Positions 1 through 4,683 of a stretch of 5,332 bases of DNA are shown here, piece after piece. Position 1 is the stretch's first letter. Each line of letters begins with the position of its first letter. The stretch spans positions 1 through 5,332 of the forward strand of contig JAPKXP010000125.1 in the NCBI GenBank assembly GCA_026394745.1, in the 5' to 3' direction. The DNA comes from Candidatus Altarchaeota archaeon (GTDB lineage: Archaea > Altiarchaeota > Altiarchaeia > IMC4 > SCGC-AAA252-I15). The notes below the pieces were generated by a model that had not been told where the DNA came from, searched no databases, and saw nothing but the letters and a program-made list of their open reading frames with translations. The position numbers were made by a program, and so were the translations under genes.

Positions 1-1
1 G

Positions 2-529
2 AACGGCGGTTCAGGTGAACTAGACAAGGCCATTGATCTTTTGCGTCAGGCTGAGAAAATCAGTCCAGGCGAAAGGCGTTTGTACCAGATACGCGGCTAC
101 TTCCTATACCAGCTCGGCAGTTTCGACGACGCGCTCGCCGACTACAATAAGGCCATCAACATCAATCCTAATGCGTATCTGCCATGGTACCGGAAGGCGG
201 AGTGTCTCATGGAGATGCAACGGTTTGACGAGGCTCTGGAGTGCGTAGACTCTGCGGTGGGATTGAATCCTGAGGACTACCGGATCTGGGAGCTTGGAGC
301 TAGGATTCTCGCGTTGTCGAACCGCTTCGACGATTCTCTGGAAGCCTACGACACCGCGCTTAAATTAAACCCCGTTGCTGACTTGAGCTGGTCTGGCAAG
401 GGGTGTGTTCTAGCCCTGCAGGGCAAGTATGACGAGGCTCTATCTTGCGCCCAGAAGGCGGTTCAATTGAATCCTGAAATCGAGGAATATGGGAAGCAGG
501 TCGAGATGATAAAATCTTTCAGGCAATAG
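2..529 (+). CDS. TPR-repeat protein, 5' end cut off by the window
   Basis: The frame is open from the first complete codon at base 2 to a TAG at 527-529, so 175 residues of the C-terminal part are visible and the true start lies upstream; the TTG at 41 is only an internal codon. The product contains helix B of one tetratricopeptide repeat, then four complete 34-residue repeats, each ending in NP (ININP, VGLNP, LKLNP, VQLNP) and carrying the usual FDDAL/FDEAL/YDEAL turn-and-helix signature, and a 17-residue charged tail. TPR arrays are protein-protein interaction scaffolds, with no catalysis implied. No membrane segment is visible in this part. A pilin-like gene follows 40 bases downstream on the same strand, so a role in assembling surface structures is possible but is inference only. 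The partner and the N-terminal domains cannot be judged from here. Confidence 0.88.
   Translation, partial: NGGSGELDKAIDLLRQAEKISPGERRLYQIRGYFLYQLGSFDDALADYNKAININPNAYLPWYRKAECLMEMQRFDEALECVDSAVGLNPEDYRIWELGARILALSNRFDDSLEAYDTALKLNPVADLSWSGKGCVLALQGKYDEALSCAQKAVQLNPEIEEYGKQVEMIKSFRQ
68..475 (+). repeat. Four tandem TPR units (34 codons each)
   Basis: The coding units are 68-169, 170-271, 272-373 and 374-475. They are exactly in register at 102 bases each and repeat at protein level. Position 8 varies more than usual for the TPR consensus (R, R, G and G are seen around there), while the A at the helix B packing position and the terminal P are kept. The DNA itself has diverged, so this is an old protein repeat and not a recent tandem duplication. 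Confidence 0.85.
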
Positions 530-530
530 A

Positions 531-538
531 TTTAATAC
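531..538 (+). promoter_or_regulatory. Possible TATA box for the pilin-like gene
   Basis: TTTAATAC lies 32-39 bases before the ATG at 570, directly after the TPR gene's stop. Placed as an archaeal TATA box (about 27 bases from the transcription start), it would give a start near 561 and a leader of roughly 10 bases. A weak AGGT at 560-563 is the only Shine-Dalgarno-like stretch. The gene could equally be read through from the TPR gene. Confidence 0.4.
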
Positions 539-569
539 TCTCCATTCCAATCAATAAACAGGTTTTAAG

Positions 570-1058
570 ATGGAAAGAAAGCGTGCCGCAGGCCAAAGTT
601 CCCTCGAGTTTTTGATGACTTACGGGTGGGCTCTTGTCATAATAATCGTCGTTTTGGTTCTTGTTTGGCAGTGGGGTTTCTTCAGCATAGGCGAGACTGT
701 GACGCCCGGGAGTTTCGGCTTTTGGGGTGTTGAGCCTAAGGATTTCATAATGCACCAGAACGGGATTCTGGAGCTTTCGCTGATTAACAAGGTTGGCGCT
801 AACGTTACGGTAATTTATTATAACGTGTCCATGGGGAACAGGCGCTGCACTTGCGACCCAGGCGACGCGTGCGCTCCAGTAGGTTGCGTATTCACGATAA
901 GACCCGATAACATACAGAAGATTTCCATGAACGGGCTGCAGAGCTTCCAGGGCGGGAAGAGGTTTGAGGTCTCTTTTATCGTATTGTACAACGATTCCAG
1001 GACCGGTGGCGTCGTTCGCGCGAGTTCTGGCAAAATCTGGGGCAATTACGAGGACTGA
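570..1058 (+). CDS. Pilin-like secreted protein with class III signal peptide
   Basis: A 162-residue protein from the ATG at 570. The N-terminus is a short basic leader (MERKRAAG), then QSSLEF, then a strongly hydrophobic helix at about residues 15-40. This is the archaeal class III signal peptide: a prepilin peptidase of the EppA/PibD type would cut between G8 and Q9, leaving E13 as the +5 glutamate used in pilus assembly. The remainder looks like a beta-rich globular domain with three N-glycosylation sequons (N78-V-T, N85-V-S, N141-D-S) and four cysteines (93, 95, 101, 106) grouped in a short loop, possibly disulfide-bonded outside the cell or metal-binding. I expect a pilus or surface-filament subunit or a membrane-anchored pseudopilin. 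The body matches no family I can name. The gene's last 13 bases overlap the convergent lpdA gene. Confidence 0.85.
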   Translation: MERKRAAGQSSLEFLMTYGWALVIIIVVLVLVWQWGFFSIGETVTPGSFGFWGVEPKDFIMHQNGILELSLINKVGANVTVIYYNVSMGNRRCTCDPGDACAPVGCVFTIRPDNIQKISMNGLQSFQGGKRFEVSFIVLYNDSRTGGVVRASSGKIWGNYED

Positions 1059-2389
1059 AGCGCGTTCTCGCATGCTTCCTTGAATATTTCAGGCAGCGTG
1101 GGGTGCGAGTGGATGGTTTGCGCAACCTCGCTTGCATTCATCCTCTTTTTCACCGCCAAGGCTGCTTCGGCTATAAGGTCTGAGGCGTGCGCTCCTATGA
1201 TGTGGACGCCGACTATCGTATTGTCCTTCGTGCAGACTACCTTGCATAGCCCCTCGCGTTCGCCGATGCAGTTTGCCTTGCCGTTTGCGGCGTATAGTGC
1301 CTTCCCGACTTTTGCCGTGCCGTTCCTGCCTCTTGCCTCGGCTTCCGTGAGGCCGACCCTCCCTATCTCCGGGATGTTGAATATGCCCCATGGGACGCAT
1401 TCGTAGCTCATCTTGGCGTTTTTGCCCATGCAGTTTTCAGCCGCGACCACTCCCTCTGCTGCAGCGACGTGTGCGAGCTGGTGTTTTCCTGTGACGTCGC
1501 CGACCGCGTAGACTCCATTTGCGCTTGTGCGCATTCGTTCGTCGGTCTTTACGCCCGCCTTATCGCATTTGATTCCAGCCTTGTCCAGTCCTTCAGGGAA
1601 GAGGGGGGTCCTTCCGACGGAAACTAGAACTGCGTCTACTTTGTACGACTTTACATCGCCTGGTGTTGACACGTTCACCGTCCCGCTGTTCCTGTCTACT
1701 GATTCCACCTTCGATTTCAAGTTTATTTCAATGCCTTTGCCGAGAATCTTCTGCAGTTCGGTTGAAATGTCCTCGTCTTCGTTGGGCAAGAGGCGGTCCA
1801 TAAGCTCGACCAATACGACGCTGCAGCCTAGCTTTTGGAATAGTGATGCGTATTCGACTCCTATGATTCCGCCGCCTACCACTAGGACGCTCTTCGGGAG
1901 TTCACTCAGCTTGACGACGTCGTCGCTCGACAGTATGAATTTCCCGTCCGGCTCAAGCCCAAGGATTTTTTTAGGTTCCGAGCCGGTGGCGATGATTATG
2001 TTTTTAGCATTGATTTCGCGGCCTTCGACTTCGACTGTGTCTTTCGACTTAAGTTTCGCGGCTCCTTTCACGACCTCGACGCCTGCTTTCTTCAGAATCA
2101 GTTCGACGCCCTTGCGCGAGGTGGCGACAATCCTATCCCTCCTTTCCGCGACCGTCTTGTAGTCGACTTCCGCACTGCCTGACTTTACTCCATACCATTC
2201 AGAATTCTTTACCTTGTCGAATACTTCGGCTGAAGCTATGAGGGCTTTCGTTGGTATGCACCCTTTGTTAGTGCATACTCCGCCGAGCTCGGACTTTTCT
2301 ATGAGCAGTACTTTGCCTCCGAGCTGTGCAACCCGGAGCGCTGCTGAATAGCCGCCCGGACCCCCGCCGATGACAATTGCGTCGTGCAT
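1046..2389 (-). CDS. lpdA: Dihydrolipoyl dehydrogenase (E3)
   Basis: A 447-residue flavoprotein disulfide reductase that oxidises dihydrolipoyl groups on a carrier protein and passes electrons through FAD to NAD+. Visible elements are an N-terminal FAD-binding GGGPGG (residues 8-13), the redox disulfide in GGVCTNKGCIPTK (C39 and C44), ATGSEP (134-139), an NAD-binding GGGIIG (172-177) with E195 at the end of the second strand (which favours NAD over NADP), the second FAD motif YAVGD (D298), and the C-terminal dimer domain with HSHPTLPE, giving catalytic H429 and E434. Related mercuric and glutathione reductases share the fold, but this C-terminal motif and the lipoate-gene neighbours support the E3 call. 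The start lies 1 base after the lplA stop with AAAAGG just ahead, so translation is probably coupled. Length is slightly short for the family (about 450-475). The lipoylated complex it serves is not in the window. Confidence 0.93.
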   Translation of the reverse strand: MHDAIVIGGGPGGYSAALRVAQLGGKVLLIEKSELGGVCTNKGCIPTKALIASAEVFDKVKNSEWYGVKSGSAEVDYKTVAERRDRIVATSRKGVELILKKAGVEVVKGAAKLKSKDTVEVEGREINAKNIIIATGSEPKKILGLEPDGKFILSSDDVVKLSELPKSVLVVGGGIIGVEYASLFQKLGCSVVLVELMDRLLPNEDEDISTELQKILGKGIEINLKSKVESVDRNSGTVNVSTPGDVKSYKVDAVLVSVGRTPLFPEGLDKAGIKCDKAGVKTDERMRTSANGVYAVGDVTGKHQLAHVAAAEGVVAAENCMGKNAKMSYECVPWGIFNIPEIGRVGLTEAEARGRNGTAKVGKALYAANGKANCIGEREGLCKVVCTKDNTIVGVHIIGAHASDLIAEAALAVKKRMNASEVAQTIHSHPTLPEIFKEACENALQSS

Positions 2390-2390
2390 T

Positions 2391-3143
2391 CTACCTTTTG
2401 AAGTTCCAATCTCTGCTATTATATTTTTCTTCAGCTATTTTATATGCCAAATCGAGCTCGCTTTCAGACAAAATGCCTTTCGAGAGCTTTATTCCAAGTG
2501 ACTTGGAGAAGCCCGTCGCGAATGCCTGGGAAGCTTCCTCAAAGCGTATTTCCCTACCCAGGACTCCGTTGACGCTCGTAACCCTGTCCTTCACGTTCTT
2601 CACGAGCTTGTCCCTCATCTTCTCGGATGGTACCTTAAGGAGCGCAAACATCCTCTCCACGTCCACGTCAAGGAGTATCGTTCCGTGCTGGAGCACGCAG
2701 CCCATCCTCCGGGTCTGCGCGTTTCCGGAGATTTTCCTGCCTCCGGTGACGATGTCGTTCAGCGGTGCGAATTCGGCCTCTATTCCTAGTATTCCTAAGC
2801 CCGCGACGAGCCCGCCGCAAACCATCTTATACGACTCTAACATGTCCTTAGGCACGTAATCCTCCCTTGCGATGAAGCTGTACGTGAGTTCCATGTCGTG
2901 GTATACCGCCCCTCCGCCGGTAATCCTGCGCACGTAGTCGACTCCAAGACTCCTGCAGGCCTCCAGGTCAACCTCCTCCTCAAGGCCTTGGAAGTATCCT
3001 ATCGAGACCGCCGGCGGCTTCCAGCCGTAGAGCCTTACTGTGGGCTGACTACTGCCTTCAGAGACGTGCTTTAGTATTGATTCGTCTATCCCCATGTTCA
3101 CGCAAGCCCTGTCGAATCCGGTCTCAAGAAGCCTGAAGTTCAT
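2391..3143 (-). CDS. lplA: Lipoate-protein ligase, catalytic subunit LplA
   Basis: A 250-residue member of the biotin/lipoate A/B ligase family. It activates lipoate (or octanoate) with ATP to an acyl-adenylate and transfers it to a lysine of a lipoyl domain. Seen in order: N-terminal WKPPAVSIGYFQ (41-52), the lipoate-binding loop RRITGGGAVYHD (72-83), GRKISGNAQ (135-143) with the presumed active-site lysine K137, and HGTILLDVDVERM (153-165). It lacks the C-terminal accessory domain fused in the roughly 340-residue E. coli LplA; that domain is supplied by the separate upstream gene lplB, as in Thermoplasma acidophilum, where both proteins are required. The ATG overlaps the lplB stop (ATGA) and a full AAGGAGG sits 7 bases upstream, so the start is secure. 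The motifs also resemble LipM-type octanoyltransferases, but the adjacent lplB argues for a ligase. Confidence 0.92.
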   Translation of the reverse strand: MNFRLLETGFDRACVNMGIDESILKHVSEGSSQPTVRLYGWKPPAVSIGYFQGLEEEVDLEACRSLGVDYVRRITGGGAVYHDMELTYSFIAREDYVPKDMLESYKMVCGGLVAGLGILGIEAEFAPLNDIVTGGRKISGNAQTRRMGCVLQHGTILLDVDVERMFALLKVPSEKMRDKLVKNVKDRVTSVNGVLGREIRFEEASQAFATGFSKSLGIKLSKGILSESELDLAYKIAEEKYNSRDWNFKR

Positions 3144-3412
3144 TTCACAGCCTCCTTGACTGCGTAAATTATGTCTTCTGGTCCTATGCCGTACAGCCTT
3201 GCCTCATTAACCCTGAAAAAGTCCCTGACCGCGTATTCCAGCTCGTCCAGCCTGATTCCGGAAATACTCGACTCCAGCCTTTCAATGCAGTCCTCAGGAT
3301 GCGCGAAAAAGTCCCCGTGGATTCTAACCGTCTTTATCACGCCGCCCTCAAGGGCTACTTTGACCTTCAAGAGCTTGCCCCCAGCCACCTTGTGGGTGAA
3401 AGAACAATCCAT
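3140..3412 (-). CDS. lplB: Lipoate-protein ligase accessory subunit LplB
   Basis: A 90-residue protein matching the stand-alone C-terminal domain of lipoate-protein ligase. It carries the family's early GGKLLKVKV strand (11-19), the IHGDFFAHPED core (31-41) and a late LYGIGPEDI segment (73-81). In Thermoplasma the free domain must bind LplA for lipoyl-adenylate formation; the same job is inferred here. The start is the ATG at 3412; no other ATG, GTG or TTG was noticed close upstream in frame, and only a weak TAAGG precedes it. The TGA stop overlaps the lplA ATG by 4 bases, giving equal-ratio coupled translation of the two subunits. Like lplA it is probably cytoplasmic. The order lplB before lplA also matches what I recall for Thermoplasma. 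Confidence 0.9.
   Translation of the reverse strand: MDCSFTHKVAGGKLLKVKVALEGGVIKTVRIHGDFFAHPEDCIERLESSISGIRLDELEYAVRDFFRVNEARLYGIGPEDIIYAVKEAVK
3151..3157 (-). promoter_or_regulatory. Strong Shine-Dalgarno for lplA inside lplB
   Basis: Read on the minus strand this is AAGGAGG, ending 7 bases before the lplA ATG and lying inside the last codons of lplB. It is the best ribosome site seen in the window. It fixes the lplA start and shows lplA can recruit ribosomes itself as well as by ATGA coupling. Confidence 0.8.
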
Positions 3413-3450
3413 GGCCTTAAGTAATGGTCGATGAAAGTAATAAGAAAAAG

Positions 3451-3458
3451 AAATTAAA
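3451..3458 (-). promoter_or_regulatory. Possible TATA box for lplB-lplA-lpdA, in a T-rich gap
   Basis: On the minus strand the 77-base gap between the zinc gene and lplB reads TTTTGATTTAATTTCTTTTTCTTA. TTTAATTT lies 39-46 bases before the lplB ATG and would give a leader near 15 bases. The same T-rich run (3441-3464) could instead, or also, end the transcript of the zinc gene, because archaeal termination often occurs at oligo-T stretches. Both readings are inference from composition and position. Confidence 0.4.
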
Positions 3459-3489
3459 TCAAAACACTAGTCCCTGCAGTCTAAGAAAC

Positions 3490-3654
3490 TTAGAAGCGTT
3501 TAGGCTTGTGCTTCATGTAGCAGTCCCTGCAATATACAGGCTTGCCATCCGTTGGCTTGAAGGGCACCTGTGCCGGCTGTCCGCAGTCGCTGCACGTGAT
3601 GTCGTGCATTTCCCTTGGGCCGAAGTCCCTCCTTCCTTTTCCTCCGAAATCCAT
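3490..3654 (-). CDS. Small CxxC-x17-CxxC zinc-ribbon-like protein
   Basis: A 54-residue protein with two cysteine pairs, CSDC and CRDC, separated by exactly 17 residues that include QVPFKPTDGKPVYC. This is the CxxC-x17-CxxC family (TIGR04272, from memory) of small presumed zinc-binding proteins common in DPANN archaea, CPR bacteria and some methanogens; their function is not known to me. The N-terminal part is basic and glycine-rich (DFGGKGRRDFGPRE) and the tail is lysine-rich (KHKPKRF), which could suit nucleic-acid or ribosome contact, though this is inference. I chose the ATG at 3654 because AGAGGT lies about 9 bases upstream; a longer frame up to 3705 adds residues unlike the family. A 39-residue form from the ATG at 3609 (MHDITC) is also possible. 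It sits between lipA and lplB on the same strand. Confidence 0.82.
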   Translation of the reverse strand: MDFGGKGRRDFGPREMHDITCSDCGQPAQVPFKPTDGKPVYCRDCYMKHKPKRF

Positions 3655-3670
3655 ATTATATATACCTCTT
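3655..3670 (-). promoter_or_regulatory. Shine-Dalgarno overlapping a TATA-like run before the zinc gene
   Basis: The minus strand reads AAGAGG then TATATATAAT directly before the ATG at 3654. AGAGGT is a fair ribosome site, with long spacing. TATATATA is the best-looking TATA match in the window but is too close to this ATG to be its own promoter; if used, it would start RNA near 3633 and serve only the shorter MHDITC form. Confidence 0.4.
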
Positions 3671-3745
3671 TGTTTATTCCCAGAAATACCGCGCCATAAT
3701 CCCACTTTCGTAGAATTAGACTCGCATATCGTCCAGGATATACAT

Positions 3746-3764
3746 AGTAATAGTGGTTATTACT
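3746..3764. repeat. Small AT-rich inverted repeat between lipA and the zinc gene
   Basis: AGTAATA, a 5-base GTGGT loop, then TATTACT: a perfect 7-base inverted repeat in the 124-base gap after the lipA stop. On the minus strand a TTTTT run (3771-3767) comes just before it, directly after the lipA stop, so the region may end lipA transcription. The stem is weak (one G-C pair) and has no T-tract after it, so a bacterial-style terminator is not supported. An operator for the zinc gene is another possibility. Confidence 0.35.
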
Positions 3765-3778
3765 TTAAAAATGAATTT

Positions 3779-4621
3779 TCACGCGAAAGCTTCCTTTGCG
3801 CGGTAGCTGGTTCTTGCGAGAGGGCTTGAAACGACTTCTCTAAAGCCTTTTTTTAGGGCGCGGGTGCGGTATTCCTTGAACTGGTCTGGGTGTATGTACT
3901 CTACGACTGGAATCTGTTTTAGGGTCGGCTGCAGGTATTGGCCTATCACTAGTATGTCGCAGCCTACGTCCCGAAGGTCGTCCATAGCCTCCAGGACCTC
4001 GTCTTCCGTCTCGCCCAGGCCGAGCATTATGCTCGACTTTGTTCTATTGTCCTGCTTTTTCGCTTCCTTGAGCGTCCTAAGCGACTTTACATAGCCTGCT
4101 CTCGCATCCCTGACCTTCGACTGAAGCCTTTTTACCACTTCAATGTTGTGGGCGACGACGTCCGGGCCGGCGCCGATTACTGTTTTGAGTTCGCTTTCTG
4201 AGTAGTCTGGTATCAAAACTTCGACCTTCACTTTGGGTTTGGCTTTCTTGACAGCTTTCACGCATTCGGCAAAATGCTTTGACCCGCGGTCAGGCAGGTC
4301 GTCTCGGTCTACTGACGTGAGAACAACGTATTCTAGCTCAAGCTCACGCACCGCTTCAGCAAGGCGCTCCGGCTCCCCGTGGTCTACTTCCACACCCTCC
4401 CTTCCCGTCTTGACGGCGCAGAACCTGCAATTCCTTGTGCACACGTCGCCTAGTATCATGAACGTCGCTGTGCCACATTCCCAGCACTCTGCCTTGTTAG
4501 GGCACCTGGCCTCCTCGCACACGGTGTGAAGCCCTCTGGACTTTATCGCCTTGGACACGCCCGCGAACTCCGCTCCCGACGGAATCCTGACCTTCAGCCA
4601 ATCCGGCTTCCTCTGCGCCAT
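3779..4621 (-). CDS. lipA: Lipoyl synthase
   Basis: A 280-residue radical SAM enzyme that inserts two sulfur atoms into a protein-bound octanoyl chain to make the lipoyl group. It shows both iron-sulfur clusters of LipA. The auxiliary cluster is CX4CX5C (C35, C40, C46), sacrificed as the sulfur source in studied LipA proteins. The radical SAM cluster is CX3CX2C (C61, C65, C68) within GDVCTRNCRFC. The C-terminal RTSY (270-273) matches the family RSSY motif whose serine (S272) caps the auxiliary cluster. All expected ligands are present. I start at the ATG at 4621 (MAQRKPDWLK, the normal LipA beginning). A GTG at 4690 would add 23 atypical residues and run into the divergent gene. There is no Shine-Dalgarno, and a TATA-like box about 27 bases upstream suggests a leaderless mRNA. 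Neighbours lplB, lplA and lpdA complete the pathway. Confidence 0.96.
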   Translation of the reverse strand: MAQRKPDWLKVRIPSGAEFAGVSKAIKSRGLHTVCEEARCPNKAECWECGTATFMILGDVCTRNCRFCAVKTGREGVEVDHGEPERLAEAVRELELEYVVLTSVDRDDLPDRGSKHFAECVKAVKKAKPKVKVEVLIPDYSESELKTVIGAGPDVVAHNIEVVKRLQSKVRDARAGYVKSLRTLKEAKKQDNRTKSSIMLGLGETEDEVLEAMDDLRDVGCDILVIGQYLQPTLKQIPVVEYIHPDQFKEYRTRALKKGFREVVSSPLARTSYRAKEAFA

Positions 4622-4644
4622 GAAGAAGATATGGTCCGTCAGGG

Positions 4645-4659
4645 TAAAAAGTCTTTTTA
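4645..4659. promoter_or_regulatory. Symmetric divergent promoter palindrome (lipA / right-hand gene)
   Basis: TAAAAAG-T-CTTTTTA is a 15-base palindrome with perfect 7-base arms in the 62-base gap between two divergent starts. On the plus strand TTTTTA (4654-4659) lies 25-30 bases before the ATG at 4684. On the minus strand TTTTTA (4650-4645) lies 24-29 bases before the ATG at 4621. Both fit archaeal TATA spacing for RNA starting at the ATG itself. Each arm also places an A-rich BRE-like stretch upstream of the other arm's TATA box. Neither start codon has a Shine-Dalgarno, which agrees with leaderless transcripts. A regulator-binding site is an alternative or additional reading. Confidence 0.6.
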
Positions 4660-4683
4660 TGCGGGTACTGTCTGGTATATTAC

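Noticed and set aside
41..43. TTG at 41 as the start of the TPR gene
   Set aside because: The frame stays open to base 2 and encodes helix B of another TPR unit across this point, so the gene simply enters from outside the window.
519..1073. 184-residue open frame on the minus strand opposite the pilin-like gene
   Set aside because: It is a shadow of the pilin-like gene, with no family features; the plus-strand frame has a clear signal peptide.
1527..2162. 211-residue open frame on the plus strand within lpdA
   Set aside because: Its serine/threonine/phenylalanine-rich translation is typical of antisense to a real gene; lpdA carries all family motifs in the opposite direction.
2377..2859. 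160-residue plus-strand frame opposite lplA
   Set aside because: Antisense shadow with serine-rich composition; lplA motifs are intact on the other strand.
3469..3531. Direct repeat AGTCCCTGCA at 3469-3478 and 3522-3531
   Set aside because: Two copies of 10 bases, one inside the zinc gene's coding region, with no further copies seen; most likely chance, and not a CRISPR or attachment site.
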